NCBI RefSeq assembly: GCF_016428595.1
Contig: NZ_JAELVQ010000001.1
Location: 1-64,000 of the forward strand
Direction of reading: 5' to 3'
From: Snuella sedimenti
GTDB lineage: Bacteria > Bacteroidota > Bacteroidia > Flavobacteriales > Flavobacteriaceae
Length of the DNA stretch: 64,000 bases
Shown here in pieces: positions 17,903-27,029 of this stretch (position 1 is the stretch's first letter; each line of letters starts with the position of its first letter). Position numbers and translations under genes: made by a program. Under the pieces are notes generated by a model. It was not told the DNA's origin, searched no databases, and worked only from the letters and a program-made list of their open reading frames with translations.

Positions 17903-18514
17903 ATGCATATTAAATCTGCCGAATTTGTAATGAGCAATTCCGATGTGGCCAAATGCCCTAAAGCCCCCCTACCGGAATACGCCTTTATTGGCCGTAGTAA
18001 TGTTGGCAAATCATCACTCATTAACATGTTAACCAACAAAAAGAGCTTAGCAAAAACATCGGGTAGACCAGGAAAAACACAACTTATCAATCATTTTTTA
18101 ATTAATAAGAACTGGTACTTGGTAGACCTGCCTGGTTATGGTTACGCCCGGGTTTCCAAAAGCTCCAAAAAAACCTTTCAAAAATTTATTACGCAATATT
18201 TTAGTTTTCGGCAGCAACTGGTTACAGCTTTTGTATTAGTTGACATTAGACATACACCTCAACCCATTGATCTTGAATTCATGCAATGGCTTGGCGAAAA
18301 CGGCATTCCTTTTAGCATCATATTCACTAAAGCCGACAAACTAAAACCCAATGCAATTGAAAACCATATAGAAGTGTACAAAAACATCCTTTTAGAGACT
18401 TGGGAAGAAATGCCTAATCATTTTGTTACATCCTCATCAAAAAACATAGGGAAAGACGAAGTATTGAAATATATTGATGAATTGAATGAGAATATGGAAT
18501 TAAGCCAAAACTAG
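17903..18514 (+). CDS. engB: Ribosome biogenesis GTPase EngB/YsxC/YihA
   Basis: A single G domain of 203 residues with G1 GRSNVGKSS (30-38), G2/G3 KTQLINHF and DLPGYGYA, and G4 FTKADKL. These are the hallmarks of the YihA/EngB family, needed for late assembly of the large ribosomal subunit. It sits 21 bases downstream of the alpha/beta hydrolase and probably shares its promoter. Confidence 0.96.
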   Translation: MHIKSAEFVMSNSDVAKCPKAPLPEYAFIGRSNVGKSSLINMLTNKKSLAKTSGRPGKTQLINHFLINKNWYLVDLPGYGYARVSKSSKKTFQKFITQYFSFRQQLVTAFVLVDIRHTPQPIDLEFMQWLGENGIPFSIIFTKADKLKPNAIENHIEVYKNILLETWEEMPNHFVTSSSKNIGKDEVLKYIDELNENMELSQN

Positions 18515-18518
18515 AATT

Positions 18519-18538
18519 AGAGACTGTTTTAAAAACAG
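18519..18538 (+). repeat. AGAGACTGTTT sequence with small palindrome after engB
   Basis: AGAGACTGTTT at 18519-18529 is the same 11-mer that begins both ends of the palindromic element at 30779-30941. Here it is followed by TAAAAACAG, so CTGTTTT and AAAACAG can also form a small hairpin that could end the engB transcript. It may be a decayed element end or coincidence. Confidence 0.4.
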
Positions 18539-18594
18539 AACTTATATTCTTTTTGTATATTTATGTTGCGCTTAAATCTATTAAACCGTGTTCG

Positions 18595-20355
18595 ATGAAA
18601 ATAAAACACCTTCTCTTATCTTGTATCTTATATGCAAACATTAGTTTCTCCCAAGCGAATCGAACAGAAACCTATACTCAAGTTGTAAACCTCAACCCTG
18701 AAAGTAAAAATGGTTTTTTAGGAACCGTAACTATGGTATATGCCTTTGGAAACTGTTATGGCGACGCTATAATGGCTTTTGGTTATAAAGACTTGAATAT
18801 AACAAAGGTAAAATACAATGGAAAAACGTATACTCCGAACGATTTAGGCATCTCAGACTTTAACAAATATAAAATGTCTCTTACAAGAGTAGATGCCGAT
18901 TTTCGATTTAACTATGCGCCTGTTACCTCCAAAGTACTCTCTTATGTTTTAGACAAATATGATTTAGGCTGTTTTGGGGAAACTGTTACAATTGCTTCAA
19001 AAAATACTGAATACAACAAAAATTTGGATAAGTTTTCTGTGTCTTTCAAAAATGCTGAATATGGCATGAGTATGCTTTTATCATCAAAAATAGAAGCTTT
19101 TGAAAAAAAGAAACTAGATGCAAAAAAATACACCAACTTAATGTTTAATGCTGGAAACACTGAAAATCTTGAAGACAAACTACAAATTCTAAAAAAAGCA
19201 TTAAAACTTGCCCCTAATACAAGAGAAAAAACAATTACTGAAATCTCTATAAAAAATTTAAAAGAAAAAATATCTAAAAAAGAAAAAGAAGCAGAAGATA
19301 AAATTAAAAAAGAAAATCAATCTAGCTCCAAAGGCATTGTATTAACAAGCACTAGCACCAAAAAAAGCACATCTAAAGTATCGGCTGTAACCTCAAACTC
19401 TAAAGCTAAAACATCATACAACTACTCACCTTCGGCCTCATATAACGTATCTAATATTATGTCTCGAAATAATGCGCTTTACCAGCAAAGTTTTTCTCAA
19501 ATTGATCAAGCAGCAGACCAACTCAAATCATTATTTAGCACAATGATAGACAGAAAGCAAAAACAGCGTGAAGCCAGAGAACGTGCTATAGCTTTAAGAG
19601 AGCAAAGAATTGAAAATGAAAAAAAACGCGAACAAGACTTTTACAGGCAAGCAGACCGCTACATAAAAGAAGTGCAAGATATTGTTAACAAACGAAAAGA
19701 ATTCTTCATTAAAAAACAAAACAAAAGCACCTACAACTTAGATGGCTCATCCTTTGAACCTATATATATTATTTATGCCTATACAAAAAAAGGCTATGAC
19801 CGCTATTACGACTATGCCAAATACCCTGAAATGGATATTAAACTTAATATGGAACAGGCCACGGTTTATTTTTCGCCAGTAATGGCAGTTTTTCCTTTTT
19901 CAAATGGCACTTACCCCTATTTTGAAGATATAAAACAAAACATAATAAACAACCATATTACACTTGACCAATCTAAATATGAAATTACGTTTTTAAACGC
20001 TGAAACCACAGTAGATAAAATGGTAAATAGTTTAACACAACATATGAGCAATGTTGTATATAATCATAAATTTTCGTCTGCAATACCATCAAACAATAAC
20101 AACATTATCTTTTTAAATGACAAAATTGTAGATTCAAACCATACAGATTATTGGACTGGCGAAGTAGCTGAACGAAAAGAGACAAAAAAAATTGATTATT
20201 TTAACACAAAAGAAACTACTAAAAAATCTAAGGTAGACTATTTTAAATCTGAAGAATCAAAACCCAAAAAGAAAATAGATTATTGGGGTAATACTACTAA
20301 AAAAACTGACTCAACCAAAACCAAAAAAGACCCTTGGACTAAAACAGATAATTAA
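18595..20355 (+). CDS. Exported protein of unknown function with coiled coil and aromatic tail repeats
   Basis: I do not recognise the family. From the ATG at 18595 it begins MKIKHLLLSCILYANISFSQA, a clean signal peptide; an in-frame TTG at 18553 would add an implausible 14-residue lead. The 586 residues show a beta-rich N-terminal part, a TPR-like helical stretch (KLQILKKALKLAPNTREK), a long charged coiled coil (KQREARERAIALREQRIENEKKREQ), a compact middle domain, and a Lys/Thr-rich tail with DYW, DYF, DYF, DYW and DPW spaced 11-16 residues apart. It is followed after one base by the MORN-FKBP gene, so the two likely act together in the periplasm. Codon use is very A-rich. Confidence 0.7.
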   Translation: MKIKHLLLSCILYANISFSQANRTETYTQVVNLNPESKNGFLGTVTMVYAFGNCYGDAIMAFGYKDLNITKVKYNGKTYTPNDLGISDFNKYKMSLTRVDADFRFNYAPVTSKVLSYVLDKYDLGCFGETVTIASKNTEYNKNLDKFSVSFKNAEYGMSMLLSSKIEAFEKKKLDAKKYTNLMFNAGNTENLEDKLQILKKALKLAPNTREKTITEISIKNLKEKISKKEKEAEDKIKKENQSSSKGIVLTSTSTKKSTSKVSAVTSNSKAKTSYNYSPSASYNVSNIMSRNNALYQQSFSQIDQAADQLKSLFSTMIDRKQKQREARERAIALREQRIENEKKREQDFYRQADRYIKEVQDIVNKRKEFFIKKQNKSTYNLDGSSFEPIYIIYAYTKKGYDRYYDYAKYPEMDIKLNMEQATVYFSPVMAVFPFSNGTYPYFEDIKQNIINNHITLDQSKYEITFLNAETTVDKMVNSLTQHMSNVVYNHKFSSAIPSNNNNIIFLNDKIVDSNHTDYWTGEVAERKETKKIDYFNTKETTKKSKVDYFKSEESKPKKKIDYWGNTTKKTDSTKTKKDPWTKTDN

Positions 20356-20356
20356 A

Positions 20357-22492
20357 ATGAATTTTAAAACGATACTCTTTATCGCAGCTATTACAATTAG
20401 CACTTCTGCCAGCGCACAAAACCTAACGCTTGCAAAAGCTTTTTTTAAAAAAGCCCAGCAAGAATACAGCAAAAAAAATTACACACAAGTATTTACATTA
20501 CTGGACAAAGCTAAAGAACAGTTGGGTGGCGACACCAATGCCCAAATTATCTATTTAGAAGCCAAAGCGCATTACAATAGTGATATTAATGTTAACAAAG
20601 CAAAAAAATTACTTAATCAGTTTTTAGAGGAAGCAGAACCTAATGATAGCAGAATAGATGAAATATCATCTATAATTGTAGATATAGAAGTAAGCGATAA
20701 AATTGACAAATATGGTAACTTTAAAGACATAACAGGTAGAAGTGGCGTAAAGACATCGTATTACGATTCTGGAGAAAAAGAATGGGTGCAAGAGTATAAA
20801 AATGGTAAAAAAGAGGGGTTTATTAAACGCTATAACAAAAAAGGAGTGCTAATTCAATCGGGGACACAGAAAAACGGATATGTTAACGGATTTTATGAAT
20901 GGTTTGATGCTAAAGGGAAATTACATCAAACAAATTATTATGATCAATACGGAAAAAAAACAAAAGAACAAAAACATTATAATACAACAACAGGAGAGCT
21001 CTACATGATTTACATTTATGTTAATGGTAAAAAAAATGGTCACTATAAGTACTTTTTTAGAGGAATATTATCTACCGAAGGGAATTTTGAAAATGATAAG
21101 AAAAAAGGAAAGTGGATTAATTATTATACTAATGGAAAAGTAAGTTCTACATACACTTATAATAATACGCCTAGTTATGATACTAAGATAGCAAGTTATC
21201 TTGAAGGGGTAAAAACAAGTTATTACGAAAATGGCACTAAATTATCTGAGGAAAATTATGTAAAAGGCAAAAAACAAGGACCTCAAAAATATTATTATGA
21301 GAACGGAAATTTAAACCATTGGGAATATCTAAATGCAGATGGCAAACTTAACGGAGAGCGTGCTTATTATTTCAAATCAAACGGAAAAAGACATATTAAT
21401 ATAACCTATGAAAATGGCAAAGCCATGGAACTATTAGAACAGGTAGATATTAATGGCAATAAAATAAAAATTAGCAAGCTAAAAAAAGGCAATGGTTATA
21501 TTAAAAGAGCAAATGCTGCTGGAGTTATTATTTATGAAGCTAATATTGTAGATGGCTATGAAGAAGGCATTGTGAAATCTTTTTATGATAGTGGCAAACT
21601 ACATAGGATTGAACATTACAAGGCTGGTAAACCTATTGGAATAAACAAAACCTATTTTGAAGATGGAAGCATAAAGTCCACATGGGATAACGATAAAAAA
21701 AGAGGCAAATTTAATTATGTGACTCATCAAACTGACGCACTATTCAAACTAATTAAAGATAATAAAACTATAGATGACATTATTGCCTATTGCAAATCGA
21801 AAAACCCTATTGGTAAGGATTTTTATTTATCAGAAGACGCCATTAATCGTCTAGGATACTATTACTTAACAGATAAAAAAAATACTGAAGACGCTTTAAA
21901 AATTTTCAAACTCAATATAGAATTTCACCCTAACGCATGGAACACATATGATAGCTACGGTGAATGCTTAGCAAAAGCAAATAGAATAGATGAAGCCACA
22001 CAAGCTTTTAAAAAATCTTTAGAGTTAAACCCAAAAAATGAAAATGCTATAAAATTTTTAAAAAACCCTAAGACTTTTTTTTCAAAAATAAAATCCAACA
22101 CCAATAAAATTAATGGTGAAAACTTCTTGAAAGAAAACAAAACAAAAAAAGGTGTGCAAACCACGGTTTCAGGACTACAGTATATTATTTTAAAACAAGG
22201 TGAAGGAAAAAAACCTGAGTCTGCTGATGTTAGAGTAAAAGTACATTATCATGGAACCACTATTTCAGGAGATATTATAGATAGCTCTATTAAAAGTGGC
22301 AAACCAACAGAACTAAACATAAAAGATCTTATAAAAGGGTGGACAGAAGGCATACAATTAATGAATGTTGGTTCTAAATACAAATTTTTTATCCCACATC
22401 AACTAGCTTACGGAAATAGCAAAATGGGAATAGTAGAACCCTTTTCGGTTTTAATTTATGAGATTGAATTATTAGAAATTTCAGAAAACTAA
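20357..22492 (+). CDS. Exported MORN-repeat / TPR / FKBP-type peptidyl-prolyl isomerase fusion
   Basis: A 711-residue protein with signal peptide (1-20, cleavage after SASA) and a TPR-like start. From about 125 to 460 there is a run of MORN_2-type repeats (YYxxGxKxxxxxYxxGKKxG), the kind found in proteins labelled YwqK. A TPR pair follows (about 530-590), then a C-terminal FKBP domain (about 600-711). The FKBP part keeps VHYHG, DSS, IKGWTEGIQLM, IPHQLAYG and the final YEIELLEI, with Phe36 of FKBP12 replaced by Ile. Prolyl isomerase activity is plausible but unproven. Likely periplasmic; the order MORN-TPR-FKBP is unusual. Confidence 0.85.
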   Translation: MNFKTILFIAAITISTSASAQNLTLAKAFFKKAQQEYSKKNYTQVFTLLDKAKEQLGGDTNAQIIYLEAKAHYNSDINVNKAKKLLNQFLEEAEPNDSRIDEISSIIVDIEVSDKIDKYGNFKDITGRSGVKTSYYDSGEKEWVQEYKNGKKEGFIKRYNKKGVLIQSGTQKNGYVNGFYEWFDAKGKLHQTNYYDQYGKKTKEQKHYNTTTGELYMIYIYVNGKKNGHYKYFFRGILSTEGNFENDKKKGKWINYYTNGKVSSTYTYNNTPSYDTKIASYLEGVKTSYYENGTKLSEENYVKGKKQGPQKYYYENGNLNHWEYLNADGKLNGERAYYFKSNGKRHINITYENGKAMELLEQVDINGNKIKISKLKKGNGYIKRANAAGVIIYEANIVDGYEEGIVKSFYDSGKLHRIEHYKAGKPIGINKTYFEDGSIKSTWDNDKKRGKFNYVTHQTDALFKLIKDNKTIDDIIAYCKSKNPIGKDFYLSEDAINRLGYYYLTDKKNTEDALKIFKLNIEFHPNAWNTYDSYGECLAKANRIDEATQAFKKSLELNPKNENAIKFLKNPKTFFSKIKSNTNKINGENFLKENKTKKGVQTTVSGLQYIILKQGEGKKPESADVRVKVHYHGTTISGDIIDSSIKSGKPTELNIKDLIKGWTEGIQLMNVGSKYKFFIPHQLAYGNSKMGIVEPFSVLIYEIELLEISEN

Positions 22493-22509
22493 CTCAAAGT
22501 CTCACCTCA

Positions 22510-23604
22510 TTAACCTTTTACATCAAAAGCATCTCTTAAAGCATTTCCAACCATCATAAAAGCCATTACGATAGCCATGATACAAAACCCCGGTATAAGC
22601 GCCAAATAAGGTTTTCCTAGTATAATGTAGTTGTAATGATCTTTTATCATCGCCCCCCAACTTGCCATAGGTGGTTGTGCTCCTATGCCCAAAAAACTCA
22701 GCCCGCTTTCTATTAAGATAGCCGCCGCAAAATTAGCTGCCGATATAACGATAACAGGAGCCATAATGTTTGGCAAAATATGCTTGGTAATTATTCTAAA
22801 ATCACCAAAACCTAAAGCCCTAGCGGCTGTTACATATTGCATCTCCTTAACACTTATTATTTGACCGCGCACCACTCTAGCAACTTCTACCCACATGGTC
22901 AAACCAACAGCAATAAAGACTTGCCAAAACCCTTTTCCCAAGGCTAATGTTATGGCTATAACAAGCAACAGTGTGGGTATGGACCAGGTAACATTTATAA
23001 TCCACATAACAAGTGCATCAAGCTTTCCTCCAAAATAACCAGCAATACTCCCCATAAACACTCCAATAACGAGGGATATAAAAACCGCAACAAAGCCTAT
23101 AAAAAAAGAAATACGTGTCCCTACAAGCACACGGCTTAGCAAATCTCGACCATATTTATCTGTCCCAAAATAAAAAGTTCTCTCCTTAATAAAATCGGCT
23201 ATATTGTAATCGTAAAATTCGGACAGGTCAACAACCTTCTCTTGCCCCTTCAAACCATCAGACGCATACTCGGTATAGGTCAATGTATCCCCCTTTACAC
23301 TAAACTCGGAAATCGGGATTTCAGTAACAGCATTAATATCACCAAAAAACAACTTGTTAAAGCCACTTTGCTCTATATTTAACTGTGATGGCATCACGAG
23401 CATGTTAATTTTAAAACCCGGTGGCTTTGAGTGAATAGCCAAATGCATTTGATTGGCATACCTCGAATTATCCGGAGATATCGTATAAGCGAATACCGCA
23501 ACCAAACCAACCAATACAATAAAACAAAAACTAAAAACGCCCCAAAAGTTCTTTTTAAACTTTTGGAGCGCTAAATGTTTTAGCGAATTGGATTTTTGAA
23601 TCAT
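22510..23604 (-). CDS. ABC transporter permease, OppC/DppC type
   Basis: An inner-membrane permease of 364 residues: N-terminal membrane helix (about 18-42), a periplasmic insert, then a five-helix BPD_transp_1 domain with the EAA-type loop (ARALGFGDFRIITKHILPNIMAPVIVISAANFAAAILIESGLSFLG in overlapping pieces). This is the pattern of peptide/nickel importers. No cognate OppB permease, ATPase or binding protein is adjacent. It lies 7 bases after the Prc-type protease gene and is convergent with the FKBP fusion gene. Substrate cannot be inferred. Confidence 0.9.
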   Translation of the reverse strand: MIQKSNSLKHLALQKFKKNFWGVFSFCFIVLVGLVAVFAYTISPDNSRYANQMHLAIHSKPPGFKINMLVMPSQLNIEQSGFNKLFFGDINAVTEIPISEFSVKGDTLTYTEYASDGLKGQEKVVDLSEFYDYNIADFIKERTFYFGTDKYGRDLLSRVLVGTRISFFIGFVAVFISLVIGVFMGSIAGYFGGKLDALVMWIINVTWSIPTLLLVIAITLALGKGFWQVFIAVGLTMWVEVARVVRGQIISVKEMQYVTAARALGFGDFRIITKHILPNIMAPVIVISAANFAAAILIESGLSFLGIGAQPPMASWGAMIKDHYNYIILGKPYLALIPGFCIMAIVMAFMMVGNALRDAFDVKG

Positions 23605-23611
23605 TAGAAAC

Positions 23612-25759
23612 CTATTCTTTTATAGTCGCTACTTTTTTAACTGCATAAGACATTTTTAAATCTGTCAAAACATTTAAAGCTTCTTCTATATAAACATCTC
23701 GACTTAAGCTCTCATGCCAACGCTCTCTTTTTTCTTTTAAATCGGTAGTATCTTGCTCAAAAAGGGATTTTTCATACGTCGTAGAATCGAATGTTAAGTT
23801 CGTCTTGTAATCTGAAATAGCATCAAAACGCTTCGCTTCTTCTTCACTTAATTCCATATCGGCTTTATACTTCTTATAGTTTAAAGAAAAAACCGTTTCA
23901 TCAATTTTATTTTTTACCCACTTAGCATTCTCTTCAATAAGTCTTAATTGTTCATTATGCCCCATTCGGTCTTTACTTTTACTAATGGTATTCTCGTAGT
24001 CGAAATAGTTTTCCCATGGCACAAAATCAGCAGCATCAATCTCATCCCAAGGCAAAGGGTTGTCTTTATCTTTTTCCCCTACTTCTATAAAACTAAAACG
24101 CCCCGGCACTTTAACATCACTTTTAACACCTTCTAGCTGCACAGACCCCCCACTAATTCGGTAATACTTTTGTGTGGTTAAAGCAAGAGCTCCTAAATCT
24201 CCACTTGTATTATTTTGAAGCATATTATTTAGATTAATAACATTTTGTACAGTTCCTTTTCCATAAGTTTGCTTGCTACCTATAACAATAGCACGCTTAT
24301 AATCCTGCATAGCAGCAGCCATTATTTCTGAAGCTGAAGCCGAGATTTCATTAACCAAAATAACCAAAGGCCCGTCCCAAGCTATCGATTTATCCCTATC
24401 TTTTAAAACCTCTTTCGCTCTACCGGTACTGCGAACCTGCACCACAGGTCCTTCTTTTATAAACAAACCTGCCATATCCACAACAGCAGGCAATGATCCA
24501 CCTCCATTATTGCGTAAGTCCAACACAAGGCCTTCCATACCTTCAGCTTTTAGGCGCTCAATTTCTGCTTTTACATCTTTGGCCGCATTTAATTTCTTGT
24601 AATCTTGAAAGTCTACGTAAAATGCTGGCAAATTAATTACTCCAAATGTTTTCTCATCCTTTTTAACTACCGAAGATTTTGCGTAGGTTTCCATAATCTC
24701 CACAACATCCCTAGTAATGGTGATATCTTTTATGGTACCATCTACTTTTTTAACTGTTAAGGTTACTTTTGTTCCTTTGGGGCCTTTAATATACTTTATG
24801 GCATCATTAATTCGCATCCCTACAATGTTTACAGGAAACTCTTCATCTTCTTGCTTTACTTTCAATATCACATCTTCAACCTCTAGTTCTTTACCCCTCC
24901 AAGCAGGCCCGCCTGAAATCAACTCAACAACTTTTATATAATCCATTCGCTTTTGCAGCCTCGCTCCAATACCTTCTAATTTTCCTGACATGCGTTGATC
25001 GAAATCTTCTTTGCCTCTTGGAGCCAAATAATACGTATGCGGATCGAACTCTTCAACAATGGTATTTACGTAAACGGCAAACCAATCTTCTCTTTGTAAA
25101 TCATCAATATTGTCATTAAAATAGATGTCAATCGATTTTAAGGTAGCTTCCCTAGCTTCTTTTTCTATCTCTATTTCAGTTTTCATGACATGGGAAGCGT
25201 CTTTTTCCTTAGCGCGCGTTTCTTGATTGTATATATCGTCATAATAAGAAAGTGTAGAAAACTTAAGCTGTTTTCTCCAGCGTTCTTTCATTTCCTTTTT
25301 ATTCTTTACGAAATCGCTATTCTCATAATTTGTATCGAATGTTTCATCTATAGAATAATCGAACGGCTTAGACAGCACTTCTTTATATATTTTCTTTACT
25401 TCTTCTATACGCTGCAGCAACCTTGAATTCACTAAATTAAAAAATGAAATATCCGCAACCTTTACCTGGTCATCAATATCTAACTTAAACTTTTCGAACT
25501 CTTCAATATCTGACTGGTAAAAATAACGTTTGGCCGGATCGGTAATCCCAATATAGTCCTCAAAGAAATCAGCAGAAAAATCATCATTAATTTCAATTGG
25601 ATCGAAATGTCCTTGTTGTAAAACAAACGTAATTACTTGCATTAACAACTTATCTTTATCTGGATCACTAAACGTCTTGGCTGTAAAACTGCATGAGGCA
25701 AATGCCAACATAAAAACCAACAATAATACTTTATAATTCCTTTTCATAATTTTCTTCAT
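23612..25759 (-). CDS. prc: Carboxy-terminal processing protease (Prc/Tsp, S41 family)
   Basis: A 715-residue exported serine protease. The start has a lipoprotein-type signal (LLLVFMLAFASCSF). A long helical N-terminal domain precedes a PDZ domain (about 250-340), and the S41 core holds the NGGGSLPAVVDMAGLF and SASASEIMAAAMQDYKRA segments with the catalytic Ser near 475 and the Lys of TYGKGTVQ near 500. The C-terminal DUF3340-like region is also present, as in Tsp/Prc of E. coli (682 residues). It degrades or trims periplasmic proteins from the C terminus. It heads a two-gene unit with the OppC-like permease. Confidence 0.94.
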   Translation of the reverse strand: MKKIMKRNYKVLLLVFMLAFASCSFTAKTFSDPDKDKLLMQVITFVLQQGHFDPIEINDDFSADFFEDYIGITDPAKRYFYQSDIEEFEKFKLDIDDQVKVADISFFNLVNSRLLQRIEEVKKIYKEVLSKPFDYSIDETFDTNYENSDFVKNKKEMKERWRKQLKFSTLSYYDDIYNQETRAKEKDASHVMKTEIEIEKEAREATLKSIDIYFNDNIDDLQREDWFAVYVNTIVEEFDPHTYYLAPRGKEDFDQRMSGKLEGIGARLQKRMDYIKVVELISGGPAWRGKELEVEDVILKVKQEDEEFPVNIVGMRINDAIKYIKGPKGTKVTLTVKKVDGTIKDITITRDVVEIMETYAKSSVVKKDEKTFGVINLPAFYVDFQDYKKLNAAKDVKAEIERLKAEGMEGLVLDLRNNGGGSLPAVVDMAGLFIKEGPVVQVRSTGRAKEVLKDRDKSIAWDGPLVILVNEISASASEIMAAAMQDYKRAIVIGSKQTYGKGTVQNVINLNNMLQNNTSGDLGALALTTQKYYRISGGSVQLEGVKSDVKVPGRFSFIEVGEKDKDNPLPWDEIDAADFVPWENYFDYENTISKSKDRMGHNEQLRLIEENAKWVKNKIDETVFSLNYKKYKADMELSEEEAKRFDAISDYKTNLTFDSTTYEKSLFEQDTTDLKEKRERWHESLSRDVYIEEALNVLTDLKMSYAVKKVATIKE

Positions 25760-25963
25760 CTCTTAACTATTTCTTTACCATATTTAGGTCGTAAAACTTT
25801 AATATTACTTATCTCCCTAAAACCATCAATTTATTTTGCACTAAAATAAAGAAAAATCCATGCCAATAAAGATTTGTCCACCTAATTTTTTGTTAAACCA
25901 AAGAAATAGGGTGTTTACAAAGGAAATTATGTATTTTAGCAACGCTGTATTTTAAGGATATAT

Positions 25964-26740
25964 ATGACAAAAAGACCGCTTATATTAATTACTAACGACG
26001 ACGGCATTAATGCCCCAGGAATACGAACACTTATAGACATTATGAATACCATTGGCGATGTGGTAGTAGTTGCTCCCGACAGCCCACAAAGCGGTATGGG
26101 ACACGCCATTACACTCGATTCTACACTATATGTCCAACAGGTTAAACTTGGCAATGACTCGCAACCGGAATACAGTTGTTCCGGAACGCCTGCCGACTGT
26201 GTTAAATTGGCTATACGCGAAATACTAGATCGTAAACCTGACTTATGTGTTTCGGGCATCAACCACGGCTCTAATTCTTCCATAAATGTCATTTATTCAG
26301 GAACTATGAGCGCCGCCATAGAGGCTGGTATTGAAGGCATTCCCGCTATTGGTTTTTCATTACTCGACTATAAATGGCATGCTAATTTTGAAGCCACAAA
26401 GCCCTATGTAAAAAAAATAACAGAACAGGTTTTAGAACACGGTTTACCAGACGGTGTTATTTTAAATGTTAACATTCCTAATATTCCTAGTAAGGATATA
26501 AAAGGCATTAAGGTATGCAGACAAGCCAAAGCCAATTGGGTTGAAGAATTCGACAAACGTAAAAACCCACAAGGCAAAGACTATTACTGGCTTACTGGAA
26601 AGTTTGTCAACTTAGATCATGGGGAAGACACAGACGAATGGGCCTTAGAAAACGGCTATGTTTCTGTGGTTCCGACACAATTTGATTTAACCGCCCATGA
26701 TTACATTCAAAATTTAAACAACTGGAATTTAAATGCTTAA
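25964..26740 (+). CDS. surE: 5'-nucleotidase SurE
   Basis: SurE removes phosphate from nucleoside monophosphates and short polyphosphates. The N-terminal metal site ITNDDGINAPGI (Asp12, Asp13), VVAPDSPQSGMGHAIT and the SGINHGSNSSINVIYSGT loop are all conserved. Length is 258. It opens a plus-strand operon (small membrane protein, lpxB, C40 peptidase, comEC-like) divergent from prc. The next gene overlaps it by 8 bases. Confidence 0.97.
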   Translation: MTKRPLILITNDDGINAPGIRTLIDIMNTIGDVVVVAPDSPQSGMGHAITLDSTLYVQQVKLGNDSQPEYSCSGTPADCVKLAIREILDRKPDLCVSGINHGSNSSINVIYSGTMSAAIEAGIEGIPAIGFSLLDYKWHANFEATKPYVKKITEQVLEHGLPDGVILNVNIPNIPSKDIKGIKVCRQAKANWVEEFDKRKNPQGKDYYWLTGKFVNLDHGEDTDEWALENGYVSVVPTQFDLTAHDYIQNLNNWNLNA

Positions 26741-27020
26741 AAAGAAAGATATCTTTATAGGACTTATGGTTGGCTTGATAGCCAATGTCATTGGACTCAT
26801 ATTAACCGCAACGTTGTTAGGTAATGACAACGATTTTATAACGGTAATAAAAGCTGCAGCTACTGAAGGTTTCTTAGGTAAACTAATTAGCTTGGGTGCT
26901 ATTTTGAATCTGATTGCTTTTTTTATCTTTATAAAAAAGAAACAGGATTACCGTGCTAGAGGGGTTCTATTAATTACGGTACTTATTGCTGTTTTCACCT
27001 TTGTCTTTAAACTTATTTAA
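26733..27020 (+). CDS. Small inner-membrane protein
   Basis: A 95-residue protein with three predicted membrane helices (about 8-28, 46-66 and 74-94) separated by short charged turns such as KKKQDYRARG. No known domain is recognised. It overlaps the surE end (ATGCTTAA) and precedes lpxB by 9 bases, so it is translated within the surE-lpxB operon. Genes of this size and place occur in other Flavobacteriia, which supports it being real, but no function can be given. Confidence 0.85.
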   Translation: MLKKKDIFIGLMVGLIANVIGLILTATLLGNDNDFITVIKAAATEGFLGKLISLGAILNLIAFFIFIKKKQDYRARGVLLITVLIAVFTFVFKLI

Positions 27021-27029
27021 GTATTATTA

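Noticed and set aside
18553-18594. Upstream TTG start adding 14 residues to the coiled-coil protein
   Set aside because: It would hide a clear signal peptide that starts at 18595, and the added residues have no family support.
20357-22492. Reading the MORN repeats as a YwqK-type antitoxin of a toxin-antitoxin pair
   Set aside because: The protein is exported, has TPR and FKBP domains, and no toxin-like gene is adjacent; the label comes from repeat similarity only.
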